Source: Neoechinorhynchus agilis (lineage: Eukaryota; Acanthocephala). Taken from it: a stretch of 64,000 nucleotides of DNA. The notes beneath the pieces were generated by a model. That model saw only the letters and a program-made list of their open reading frames with translations, did not search any database and was not told the DNA's origin. Position numbers and translations under genes: made by a program. Below, one piece after another: positions 1-10,419 of this stretch; positions within the stretch are counted from its first letter, which is position 1; each line of letters begins with the position of its first letter. The stretch lies in NCBI GenBank assembly GCA_051530055.1, contig CM121341.1, positions 3,906,001 through 3,970,000 of the forward strand, written 5' to 3'.

Positions 1-150
1 TCTTCGAGAGATCCTGGAGCAGAGAGAGTGCCGAGCTGCCGAGCGCTCCATACGTCTCTACCCCAAAGAGGACAAAATAGTGAGCCCTCGATAAGTGAAG
101 ATATTTCCGTATTTTCCTCCCTTCCGCTGCACTGGCGGCACAACCGGCGA
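1..150 (-). mobile_element. LINE fragment (restriction-like endonuclease family), end of C-terminal domain
   Basis: Read on the minus strand this translates to residues matching the C-terminal region of the LINE copies at 46-47.7 kb and 53.2-53.8 kb (AASAAEGRK, then HYFV, VETYGALGSSALSLLQDLSK). DNA at 1-130 is also nearly the same as 53395-53530. It runs off the left window edge, so the rest of the copy is not visible. Confidence 0.75.
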
Positions 151-159
151 CTCTCAATC

Positions 160-900
160 TGAAATCCCAAACTGGCTCTTCGCTACATCATCCCCGAACT
201 TCTGGACCCTCTTACCCACATTATAAACCTCAGCTTTTTATATGGCATTTACCTCGCATGCCTGAAAACTGTCAAAGTTATACTCGTTCCAAAAAAGGGC
301 ATCCTATTTCGGCCAAATCATTCCGTCCAATTTCCATTCTACCCGCCGCTCTTTCAAAAATCATCGAAAAATGTTTAAATCTCGCCTTCATTCATTTCCC
401 AACGAAAAGTTATCACTCCACAATTTGGCATCTGACCCAAATTTTCTGCAATTGATGCTCTATTTTGCATTTATGACACACTCTTAAGAAACCTCGACAA
501 TAATCCATCTCACGTCACCCGTCTCATTCGACTTGATCTATCTAAAGCTTTTGACTCAGTGGACCATTCACTCCTTCTCCGGGCCTGCTCCGATTTTGGT
601 ATCAACTTGCGGCAGATCCGCTGGCTCGAATCTTATCTTCACAATCGCAAACAATACATTCACTGCCGAGCTACCTTCTCGATCGCCCTAACCCTCATCA
701 GAGGCGTACCTCAAGGTGCTGTGCTGTCACCCTTTACTTTTAATACTTTCTTAAACGAACTTAAACCTCTCTCGTCTTACTCTAAACTTTTCTTATATAC
801 TGACGATCTCACCTTCATCACTCAATCACCATCCCACCACTCTGTCCTTAGCATCTTACGAAATCATCCACATCAAAGATTTCTGCACCAATCACGATGA
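160..900 (+). mobile_element. Degenerate non-LTR retrotransposon reverse transcriptase (jockey/CR1-like)
   Basis: Translation in shifting frames gives the classic order of APE-type LINE reverse transcriptase motifs: a thumb-proximal segment with SFRPISILPALSKIIEK near 300-370, motif A (LSKAFDSVDHSLLL) near 540-580, RGVPQGAVLSP near 700-730, and a YTDD catalytic box near 795-810. At least two frame changes separate the blocks and no complete ORF remains, so this is a dead copy. A second fragment of the same kind lies at 53970-54345. Both follow a minus-strand fragment of the other LINE family. No endonuclease domain is visible here. Confidence 0.7.
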
Positions 901-2000
901 TTCCCTCACTCTCCCGCACCCTACGAGTCACCTCCCTGAGAATTCTGAGTCTCTGATTTCAATCAAATCTGAAATGTAACTTTTCCCTAAAACGCAATAC
1001 CTCGATGGCTTCGTGGGTTTCGGTGGAAGTTTTCAGGATGGTCAAAAGTCATACCTGATAATCTCATAAGATCAATAAATTGAGACAAAACTGTTTTGGT
1101 AGGTCGGTATTGATGGTATTTGGACACCATTTCATAGGCCCAAACCAAGATGTCATCCAAAAGTGAAGAATTCAACGATTAGTCCGTGGTTCGATAGGTA
1201 GTATGGAACGTCACTGTCATCTTGATGTCTGCAGTCAAAATCATAAAAATACCACATATGCAAAATGGTCATAGGTTATTATTTCTCTTATAGTTTTTAT
1301 TATAATGAAAACAACAATCAGCCCGGGACAGGGGTCGGGTTTAGTGTAGAGCATCACGGTCTAGTAATAAAAGCGGTAATGCGGTCATGGCTTTAGTTTT
1401 TACTGCTGCTCGGTAAAACTGTATAAAATCGTCTTGTCACTTTAAAAACAATCACAAAGGTCTTGTCCTTGAATGAGAAAATCCATACAAAACCATGCAA
1501 AGCCTAAGGGGCTCTGCTTTGAGTGGGGTATCCTTCAGATTGTTAGTCACCAGATACCATTAGAACACCAGTTCAATTAATGCTATGAAATTCAACCTCC
1601 TCGTGTGAATCTTTAAAATGGACTGCGTGGTTTTGATCCAAATAGATTCTACTTATTAACAAATGAGCTATCCATCGATTCCATTGCAGTTTTTAGTTGA
1701 AACAGACCCAATTTTGCATTGAAACCGAACTCCAATGATTTTTTTGTTTTGAGACAGAATCCATCTATATTTTTTTGTAGTCATTGGCGTTTTGACATAC
1801 GAGCTCACTAGAGATTACACACCCTTTGCTGCATCAGATGAAGAGAGAATTGTTGCAAAAGCTAAATCCGGGCGCATTTATTGTCCTGACCATTCTCGAG
1901 GATCTCGTGATTGGACTTAAAAGTTAATCCAGAAAAGCGATGTGAGTGCATAAAAGGTGTAACTGATCAACTAAAGGCTTGTAAGCTCTTAATAGACGTT
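901..2000. other. Intergenic, nothing recognised
   Basis: Short ORFs only, none with a recognisable domain or convincing splice pattern. The sequence is AT-rich and unremarkable. Confidence 0.4.
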
Positions 2001-2009
2001 AACTGGTTT

Positions 2010-2660
2010 ACTGTTCATCTCATCGTCAAACCCACGCCTTCTAACTTTAGTGTCTCCGGTCACATGCATATCGTCTTCAACCTGTTTACCTTAAGACCGT
2101 TGGCTTCCAATGCCTCATGCCAACCTTAGACTTCGCTGAGCAAATGTTTCAGCGATCACAATCAGGTCATCAGCGAACAGTAGTGTTCGTGGAGGCTTTC
2201 GGGCGATTTACTTAGAACCCAGCACATTTATGATAGTGACGAATAGGAACGGACTGAGAGTTGATCCCTGATGCAATCCAACTGTAACCTCAAAATAGTT
2301 TGTCGCTCCCATACTGCATCTGACACAAGTACAGGATCCTTCTCACATGATTTGGATTGCTCTTATGTATTCCTCGGGACAGTTCTTTCTGAGGCACGTC
2401 CATTCCACGGATGCACTGTATAGCGGTTTCTGCTTTTCATTGTACCTCTCGTACAATTGTCTGATTAGAAAGATCGCTTCTGTTGTGCTCCGCCCTGGCA
2501 TAAAACTTCTCTGATGTTCTTCGATGCGGATCAACTATTTCCAGACTCCTTCCCGTCATCGATCCCACATTCAGCGTTGCTATTCTTAGGTCAGTTGTGT
2601 AGACTAATTTTTTTAGCTGAGACCGTCCATGCCTCGGTAGCCCTTGATGATTTAACACAA
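2010..2660 (-). mobile_element. RTE-like LINE remnant (endonuclease start plus reverse transcriptase)
   Basis: On the minus strand the segment opens with an APE-endonuclease-like start (RIATLNVGSMTGRS, near 2580-2540). It then jumps into reverse transcriptase: FMPGRSTTEAIFLIRQL near 2510-2460, a CPEEYIRAIQ block, GLHQGSTLSPFLF near 2280, and a LLFADDLIVIAE catalytic box near 2190-2160. These are hallmark RTE/BovB-clade strings. Most of the endonuclease and the linker are deleted and the frame changes several times. The ancestor would have been over 3 kb, so this is a heavily deleted copy. Confidence 0.7.
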
Positions 2661-3425
2661 GTTCCGAGCGAAGAGCTTGCGCGTCGCTCCGCCAAGGACG
2701 GTCCTAAGCCCGGCTGATAAAGGAGAAGGGTTGGTGTCAGGAAGGGCATCGAGCTGTAAAATTCTTTCCAAATTTTGATCCAAATGACAACAAACAACCG
2801 AATGAGTGCAATGGCTCGTTCAAAGGCCTCCACTGCAAAGAAAAATGCGAGAAACACTGGAGTACCATACAATCACGTTTTTGATGTAATTTAAGCAACA
2901 AAGCTTTCTATTGTTTCCAGATTGTGCGAGGGAATTAATTTTGTTCTTTAAAAAGGCTCTAGTTAAAGCAATCAATGGAAACTCTTGTAACATAAACCAC
3001 AAGTAACGATTTCTAAAAAGATATCTAGCAACCCGCAAAAAGGAGAACACTTTTGCAACGCATAAAAACCTAATATGATAAATCTTCTAGAATAAACGTA
3101 TTTTTATTTTAGGAAAATACGAGTTATCCTTGGTCATGAGAGAAATGTCATTGCACTAATTAAGGTATTTGATGCCAAAAAAAATCGGATGCTTTTTAGC
3201 TATGAGAGTAAATAAAAAGTTCAATGTTCGCCCACAAAACTACGAATTGAATCGGCTTTCAACTGGAAATAACGGAATACTGCCGAGCTACTCATTCTTA
3301 AGGTTCTAAGTTGAACATTAAAAATAATTCGAGTTTTGGCGATGTTCTTCCCCCGGATTGTTGTTGCTGTTGATCATTTATTCAAAATATTTCGTCAGCT
3401 TTTTGCTTACCTTTTCAAGCTAAAG
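2661..3425. other. Intergenic, nothing recognised
   Basis: AT-rich, with only short frames. The part from 2660 to 2720 is GC-richer and may be the continuation of the adjacent RTE-like remnant. No gene or repeat could be assigned to the remainder. Confidence 0.3.
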
Positions 3426-3429
3426 TCAG

Positions 3430-3900
3430 AATTGGACTGTAGGCGTAGATCCGCGGGTTCTCCAAGCGCCGTGTGTATTACCTACGTGCCAGCTGTGGTG
3501 ATCTAACGTTTTGTTTTTTTCAAGGATTTTCGGATGTACTAGCGTATGATTCGCTTTGTTATCCTCCAAGGTTACATTCCCTGTGATGTATATTGCTTCC
3601 ATTACCATTCTCCTCCGTAAATTAGCTTCAGGCTGTATTGTTGATGCTCCTCCGAAGTCCGTACGGCGTTTTTCTTCTCCTGATGATTGGAGATCGCTGA
3701 GGAACCATCAAACCTCCTGCACGCCTGTTTGTGTTGTGCTATTCTTTTGGACAATCCTTGCATCTTCCATGCATGGGATTTTATATATCTCCTTTGTGCA
3801 TAATCTACAGTTCTTCTTAAGTAATCCCGCGATAGTTGGACTTTTCTTGTACGAGATACGATCCAACTTCTCGAAAATCCGCGGTATTCAAACTCCAAAA
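3430..3900 (-). mobile_element. Possible GIY-YIG endonuclease remnant of a Penelope-like element
   Basis: The minus-strand frame at 3898-3602 contains LSKRIAQHKQACRRFDGSS followed by AISNH, and the next frame contains VMEAIYI then NVTLEDNKAN. That order resembles the helical half of the GIY-YIG domain of Penelope-like elements (L..R..EHK.A.R.gd..S.ia.H, then a conserved MEAI..r segment with a late Asn). The GIY and YIG strands themselves are not seen. It may instead belong to another element carrying a GIY-YIG nuclease. A frame change lies between the two blocks. Confidence 0.4.
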
Positions 3901-4690
3901 TAAATCGTTACTCTCAAGGAAGTAACGAAAAACAATCTATGATCCCAACGGACGATGTCGGCAAAAATGCAAAACCAACACATTTTAATCTGATCTTCCA
4001 AGAAAAACGCGCTACGCAGTATGAAAAAGCGCATCCCGAGGACCAACCGTCCATATTCCAATTTAGAAACGATGCATTAACGACGGCGTTTTACTGACGA
4101 AGACACGAACGAATCATCACGAACACTTAAATGGTCTAACCGATTTTCGTCACGAAGTTTTTCGAGTCTTTTTGTGATCGTTCATTAATCGTCTAGCTTT
4201 ACACCTTGCGATAACGTAGCGCTCAGAGCTTCGTTTCGTTTGAAAACGAAACTCGCACGAATCAAAAATCCTGGGAACACTCCTCGGGGCTAAAATGACA
4301 TGGCAGGAGCTCGATTGTGCAAAGCGAAACCGAATTTCCGGGCCAGATAAATCACTTCATCGATATTCCCAAGCGACAGGTAGAATTCTAAGCGAAAATA
4401 TTGCTAGCCGACAGTGAGATTTGCACAACGGCAGCTTTTAAAGAAGAACGATTAATACCAGTAAAAGCCTTCAAGAATTGAACTCATTGAGCCATAAATT
4501 CAATATTAAAAAAACCCTTTAAAGTTGTTGAAATCGATAGTCAATAATTAACACATAGTTAACTCTCAAAAGGAAGTCATATTTCGAAATTTTAAAAAAG
4601 AAAGAGATATTGAAGCATTTTCCGAACGAAATATCAATAGCTGTCGAAAGAAACCTCTTGGTTAGTGTTGTAATGCTTTAACCTCCACTC
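3901..4690. other. AIMP1 upstream region
   Basis: No coding frame stands out. The last bases before the gene form a pyrimidine-rich acceptor-like site ending in AG at 4695, 12 nt before the AIMP1 start codon. Confidence 0.4.
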
Positions 4691-4707
4691 TTCAGTTTTT
4701 ATTCCGA

Positions 4708-5505
4708 ATGGAATTTCAGACTTTGCTCGAGATGGCGGATAGTGCTTCTAAGATGATAGCTGAACTCAAAAAGAAAGTTGGAGCTTTAGAATCAGACGAG
4801 CATCGACGAGTAGCAGTTGCCGAGCATAAATATCTAAGTGCTCAATGCTCCCGGTTGGTTCAGGAGCTGAAGGACATTGAAGCGAATGTGGCAAACCGGA
4901 TTTCTGATATTTCAAAGAAAGTACAAGAGAAAGATATTGAACAGTCGGCGTCATTACTTGGACCAAAAAAATCATCTAAAGTTCAGAAGCCACCATCTCC
5001 CGTTGACATTTCTCGATTTGACCTTCGTATTGGCCACATCGAGAAGGTGGAGCGGCATCCAAACGCCGATAAACTGTATGTTAGTCTCATTAATGTTGGT
5101 GAAAGTAGCCCGAGGACTGTTTGTAGCGGACTCGTCGGTCACATTGAACAGTCTGACCTGGAGAATTCTATGGCAATCGTGCTTTGCAATCTTAAGGCTG
5201 CAAAGATCCGCGGAATTAAAAGTGAAGCGATGATAATGTGTGCCAACGAAACTTCAGCTTCTGGCGAATATACTGTAAAGCTTTTAAAAGTGGACGGTTC
5301 AACAAATGCCGGCGATAGAGTCACTTGCGATGGGTTTGAGAATGAATGCTACGATAAAAGTTTACAAAGTCAAGTGGTTTTTCAAATTTTGAAGGATTTA
5401 AAGACTAACGAACGATGTGAAGGGTGCTATAAGGGACACATTTTGAGGGTCAAGGATGTGGGAGTTGTAGTTGCCGAAGGAATGCCTCTGGCCAATATAA
5501 AATAA
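4708..5505 (+). CDS. AIMP1: Aminoacyl-tRNA synthetase complex-interacting multifunctional protein 1 (AIMP1/p43)
   Basis: A single uninterrupted frame of 265 residues. Residues about 1-75 form a charged, leucine-rich coiled coil. About 75-100 is a Lys/Ser/Pro linker. About 100-265 is the EMAP-II/tRNA-binding (OB-fold) domain, recognisable from DISRFDLRIGHIEKVERHPN, then ADKLYV, TVCSGLVGHI, LCNLKAAKIRGIKSEAM, GDRV and the late YKG. In animals AIMP1 holds ArgRS and GlnRS in the multisynthetase complex through the coiled coil and binds tRNA with the C-terminal domain; human AIMP1 is about 312 residues. The same tRNA-binding domain ends some TyrRS proteins, but no synthetase domain is present upstream. 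An in-frame ATG also lies at 4732. An acceptor-like TTCAG ends 12 nt upstream of the chosen start. Confidence 0.93.
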   Translation: MEFQTLLEMADSASKMIAELKKKVGALESDEHRRVAVAEHKYLSAQCSRLVQELKDIEANVANRISDISKKVQEKDIEQSASLLGPKKSSKVQKPPSPVDISRFDLRIGHIEKVERHPNADKLYVSLINVGESSPRTVCSGLVGHIEQSDLENSMAIVLCNLKAAKIRGIKSEAMIMCANETSASGEYTVKLLKVDGSTNAGDRVTCDGFENECYDKSLQSQVVFQILKDLKTNERCEGCYKGHILRVKDVGVVVAEGMPLANIK

Positions 5506-5506
5506 A
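5501..5506 (+). promoter_or_regulatory. Polyadenylation signal overlapping the AIMP1 stop codon
   Basis: AATAAA occupies 5501-5506 and contains the TAA stop codon at 5503-5505. If used, the 3'UTR would be only some 15-30 nt. Use is inferred from the canonical hexamer and the lack of any other nearby signal. Confidence 0.5.
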
Positions 5507-6400
5507 GACAATTCTCTTCAAGTGATATTTTGTTCAGTTTCTTGTACGTTTTAGTTTGGAAGAGTGGCGTTTTCCCATTAAATTCTCAATGGTCGGGCAG
5601 TCCGAAGACTGTACGTCTTGCATCCGTCCGGATAATTCTTGAGTATTCGCTGCCAATAATGAGTCGAAATAGCGGTTAAGGCAATAAAAATGACCTTAGA
5701 ACTCAAGCTACTTTAAAATATTCTCATTTACAAATCTCTCGTCATTAACACACAATTCGAATTCAATTTTAATATCTTTAATTTGAGGCGATTTTCAGGT
5801 TTGAGCATTTAATAAACTTTGAAATATGCATCCGTCTTATTTTTATGATTCCATCAAAATCAAGGCCTCTTAATTAAGGATCGACGATTTGATTAGCCAA
5901 AGTCAAACGCTTTAAGGCACTGTTTTAGGATCCATCACAGTATTAATATATTTTCCGCAATTTTGCGAACTATTTTAACTTGACTTCAGTCTAAATATTT
6001 CGCGAAAACGTAATTTGTTCATTCTTCATTCGAAAAAGTTTAGATAATGATTATTTGTAGATTTCACGATTGATGCTCTTAATAACAGTTGCGATATTGA
6101 TGAGAAGATCATTTTGATTATCCGTGTTTACTCGAAGAATAATCGCAGGATTTGTATAATGGTAATTTCTATTTCTAATGAAATACTGTCTTCATTTTAA
6201 AAACACAAATATAATAATCTAATAGCTTTACAATTCTCAAATTTCGAGCATTTCATTTGTTTTATTTATTTGTTGCTTTCGCATGGAAATAAATGGTCAT
6301 TATTTGTTCAAAATATAGATTATTGGTATAAACAAGTCGAACAAAACGTCTAACAGTCATCTCATCCAATTGCCGATCGAACGTTTAGCAATCGAAACAG
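5507..6400. other. Intergenic between AIMP1 and the PPG-repeat gene
   Basis: AT-rich with no coding frame. The stretch 6354-6404 is open in the reading frame of the next gene but has no ATG. Confidence 0.4.
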
Positions 6401-6404
6401 CAAT

Positions 6405-8509
6405 ATGCACCAAACTCTTGAACGAACCAGAAGTCCGCCATTTGAGCATTTCGATCATTCTTATTTATTTCCAGAGGTATGAACCGCTTGTTGAATAATT
6501 CTGAAGACATTTTCATCCGTTATTTATAGACAATTCAACAAATTCAAAAGATAGAAGATTTCCCAAACTTATCCATCAACAGAAAACCAATTGAACCATC
6601 AGCGCGATCACGGCAAGAAATTGTTCCAACATTGCAGGGAGCGATGCAATTGCCAAAACGAAATTGCCCTGTACGGCCTCCGGGTTTTGAGCGTATTTTT
6701 ACAGGAGAAATGCAATCGATATTTAACAAGCAATCGACAGAATGGGTTTTGGAGCCACCTCCCGGATTTGAAGGCATTTCAAACGTAGAAATGCAACCGA
6801 TTTTTAACAGACCAACCACAGAATTAGTTTTGGAACCACCTCCCGGACTTGAACGTATTGCAAACGGAGAAATGCAATCGATTTTTAACAGGTCTACCAG
6901 AAAATTAGTTTTGGAACCACCCCCTGGATTTGAAAGTATTTCAAACGGAGAAATGAAATCGATATTTAACAGGTCTACCCGAAAATTAGTTTTGGAACCA
7001 CCCCCTGGATTTGAAAGTATTTCAAACGGAGAAATGAAATCGATATTTAACCGGCCAACCACCGAATTAGTTTTGGAACCACCTCCCGGACTTGAAAGTA
7101 TTTCAAGCGGAGAATTGCAATCGATATTTAACAGGCAATCTACAGAATCAGTTTTGGAACCACCTCCCGGACTTGAACGTATTGCAAACGGAGAAATGCA
7201 ATCCATTTTTAATAGGCAATCCACAGAATGGGTTTTGGAACAACCTCCCGGACTTGAAAGTATTTCAAACGGAGAATTGCAATCGATATTTAACAGGCAA
7301 TCCACAGAATTATTTTTGGAACCACCTCCCGGACTTGAACGTATTGCAAACGGAGAAATGCAATCGATTTTTAACAGGCCTACCGCAAAATTAGTTTTGG
7401 AACCACCCCCAGGATTTGAAAGTATTTCGAGCGCAGAAATGCAATCGATATTTAACAGGCAATCCACAGAATTAGTTTTGGAACCACCTCCCGGATTTGA
7501 AAGTATTTCAAACGGAGAAATGAAATCGATATTTAACAGGCCAAGCACAGAATTAGTTTTGGAACCTCCTCCCGGATTTGAAAGTATTTCAAACGGAGAA
7601 ATGAAATCGATAATTAACAGGCAATCCGCAGAATGGGTTTTGGAACCACCTCCGGGGTTTGAACTTATTTTAAACGGAGAAATGCAATCGATATTTAACA
7701 AGCCAAGCACAGAATTAGTTTGGGAACCACCTCCCGGATTTGAAAGTATTTCAAACGGAGAAATGAAATCGATATTTAACAGGCCAACCACCGAATTAAT
7801 TTTGGAACCACCTCCCAGATTTGAAAGTATTCCAAACGGAGAAATGCAATCGATATTTAACAGGCCAACCACGGAATTAGTTTTTGAGTCACCCCCTGGA
7901 TTTCAGCGTATTTCAAACGGAGAAATGCAATCGATATTTAACAGGCCAACCACAAAATTAGTTTTGGAACAACCTCCGGGGTTTGAACTTATTTTAAACG
8001 GAGAAAAGCAATCGATATTTAACAGGCCAAGCACAGAATTAGTTTTGAGACCACCTCCCGGATTTGAGCGTATTTTAAACGGAGAAATGCAATCGACATC
8101 TAACAGACCATCCACAGAATTAGTTTTGAGACCACCTCCCGGATTTGAGCGTATTTCAAACGGAGAAATGCAATCGACATCTAACAGATCATCCACAGAA
8201 TTAGTTTTGAGACCACCTCCCGGATTTGAGCGTATTTTAAACAGAGAAACGCAATCGATTTTTAACAGACCAACCTCAGAATTAATTTTGGAACCACCTC
8301 CCGGATTTGAGCGTATTTCAAACGGAGAAATGCAATCGATATCTAACAGACCATCCACAGAATTAGTTTTGAGACCACCTCCGGGACCTGAGCACATTCA
8401 TCCTAAGTGGCGGCCACCAAAGCCCATATCACTTCTCCTTGACGGTCGCGATTCAGAATTTAATGGATGCTTACTGCTCCATTCGCAGTATCGTCAGTTC
8501 GCCTCCTGA
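6405..8509 (+). CDS. PPG-repeat protein, candidate multivalent GYF-domain ligand
   Basis: Two exons, 6405-6476 and 6530-8509, joined across a 53-bp GTATGA...TATAG intron in phase 0, give 683 residues. The first ATG in the open frame is at 6405. Residues about 1-80 are a non-repetitive, Pro/Arg-containing head. The bulk is 21 full 27-residue units plus a partial first one, each with the core E-PPPGF-E or E-PPPGL-E followed by a polar stretch ending NGE. The last 30 residues are unique. No catalytic or membrane segment is seen. PPG followed by a hydrophobic residue is the established ligand of SMY2-type GYF domains (GIGYF proteins, which act in translational repression with 4EHP). A role as a GYF scaffold is inferred only from that motif. 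No homologous full-length protein is recognised. Confidence 0.8.
6710..8410 (+). repeat. 81-bp in-frame coding tandem repeat, 21 units
   Basis: Exactly 21 units of 81 bp, with no length variation, lie inside the PPG-repeat gene. Neighbouring units differ at several positions, yet the PPG codons and reading frame are kept. Units at 6872-7033 and at 8087-8248 are the most alike, pointing to local recent duplication. Strict preservation of unit length argues for selection on the protein. Confidence 0.9.
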
Positions 8510-8510
8510 A

Positions 8511-9620
8511 CTAGGATACACTTTCCAAATCCGGATAAATATATTCTTCTCCGGTTTGCTATATCTCTCATATAACCTTGAAGCTTATAATATTTATTAG
8601 AACCATAAATTTATTTATCATTAGTCATTTATCTAACTTGTTATCAATTTCTTTTTTGAGTCAAATACATACGTTTTTCCATTTGACAAGATATTCTTTA
8701 TCTTGTCTTTAGATATTTTCTCTTATCAAATTGAGAACTTTGATTAAATTCTAACATTTCATAAAGTAAAACTTCATTCGAATGTAATGAGCATTAAAAT
8801 GCCTAAAACTTTCATTTATGTAATCTCCAGGTTTACATAATATCCTTTTTTATCGACCAAAAAATATTTTAAGTTCGGTTCTTTTTCTCGGTGGACCGAT
8901 TCTCGATACCGACGAAAATCGCATAAAACATGAGTGAATGAGTTATACGCACTTTTAGCTTTTTGTAAGTATTGTTCACGTTTGAAGAAATCGAAGATGG
9001 TGCGAATTATGCTTTCAATTTATTTGAATCTTAATCTTCTCCTTGTAAAATGACTGTCGTCTTTACTCGAGAAAAGATAGCTCCGGTGAGTAGAGCTCGA
9101 CTGAATATCGATTGTCCAGAAGACGGCCAAAGAATTTATACAGTAATTTAAATTGTAATGAGATGAATCCAAATTTTAAGAGAAACGCTCGTAAATGTGC
9201 TATTAGATTAACTCATGGATTTCTGAAGAATAAGACTATAATTTGGATTTTGTGATTGAAAAAGCTGCAAAGATATTTTAGAAACGAAAGCGAGTTTGGC
9301 AGATCGAAGTGTAAAATATAAGACTTGTGAACGTTTAGGACTTGTTTTAGCTAGAAATTCGTGTGAAAAAACGAGCAATGAATAAAGATGTTTAGAAGTT
9401 CCACGGGAGTTAAATGTACAAAGTAAATACAAGACGAGAATTTGATCTCCATTTAAAAGGCAATAAAAAGAGTTAGTTTGGAATGGCGTAGAAATTTTAA
9501 GTTTATTTTAAAATACGACTTGATCCGTCTCTTCGAAATCTTTTCTATTTGAGAAGAGCGCAGACCGCATTCGGTTTTATTCACTATATTTATTGTCACT
9601 CGAAAAAATGAAACTCTCCT
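8511..9620. other. Intergenic, nothing recognised
   Basis: AT-rich. Only short frames occur on either strand and no repeat family from elsewhere in the window was recognised. Confidence 0.4.
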
Positions 9621-9626
9621 ACAGAA

Positions 9627-10415
9627 TTATTTCTGCATTAAATTCATCAAATCACTCTCAAATTCATTAAGCAGAGTTAAATAATCACATTTCTCAAGCT
9701 CAGCATTTGCTACTTTTCTAACGTTTTCTTTAACATTCTTCAATGCATCCAGAAGAGCGTTCAATGTGCAATGGCGCTCTTCAGTGGTTTCACATCTCTT
9801 CGCCATAATGCACTTTGTACATGTTACCAAATATTTTACTACAGATTTTCTAATATCTAAATCAATACTAATCAAATCATCTACCGTTAATTTCGTGATT
9901 TCGATTATTTGGCGTTCAGTTGCACCCAAGCATGAGCAGAGCTCTTCACAAAATAAGCGTTCGACCATCATGTGCTCTGCCTCCATTGCAATCTCAATAT
10001 ATTTCATCAATTGATTTCGCTCGCCTTTTCTTGGCATGTTTAGTGCTTCGTATATCGATTTTATACTGTAAGATTTGAAGAGCTCAATGATTTGTTTTCG
10101 CGAACGTTGATCTTTTAATCCGGTATCAAACGATTCATTCTCCTGAACGTTTTCAAACTTCGTCGTCTCACATATCGATTCTTTTAAATTACTTTTTCGG
10201 TTTGACATTTCGATCGATCCACTTTCCTTTCGTTTCTTCATTTGCATTATCTTTTTCTTAGTCGTCATTGATTGATTTTTCAATCCATTTTTCATTTTGG
10301 AACCACCTTCAATCTTGGCGATTTTTCCTTCGATGTTTCCATTTCTCCTACACTTTTTGCAGCAAGCATTACACAATTTCGTCGGTTTAAAAAGTAATTC
10401 GTTCTCATCGTTCAT
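9627..10415 (-). CDS. Hypothetical protein, Cys-rich N-terminus and helical C-terminal half
   Basis: One open frame of 262 residues starting at an ATG at 10415. Residues about 15-24 hold a tight cysteine cluster (CNACCKKC). About 30-105 is Lys/Asn/Ser-rich and probably disordered, with basic clusters (KKKIMQMKKRK) that could be a nuclear signal. About 105-262 looks helical, with regularly spaced hydrophobics and scattered cysteines (FCEELCSCLG, TCTKCIMAKRC). I do not recognise the family. The frame is long for AT-rich DNA and the composition is protein-like, so it is probably a real single-exon gene. Its neighbours give no functional clue. Confidence 0.55.
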   Translation of the reverse strand: MNDENELLFKPTKLCNACCKKCRRNGNIEGKIAKIEGGSKMKNGLKNQSMTTKKKIMQMKKRKESGSIEMSNRKSNLKESICETTKFENVQENESFDTGLKDQRSRKQIIELFKSYSIKSIYEALNMPRKGERNQLMKYIEIAMEAEHMMVERLFCEELCSCLGATERQIIEITKLTVDDLISIDLDIRKSVVKYLVTCTKCIMAKRCETTEERHCTLNALLDALKNVKENVRKVANAELEKCDYLTLLNEFESDLMNLMQK

Positions 10416-10419
10416 GAAT

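Noticed and set aside
3556-3903. Plus-strand frame of 115 codons
   Set aside because: Lies opposite the GIY-YIG-like remnant, which gives family-like matches on the minus strand.
6544-7872. Minus-strand frame of 442 codons
   Set aside because: Antisense of the 81-bp repeat array; the repeat period is a multiple of three, so an open frame on one strand tends to stay open on the other.
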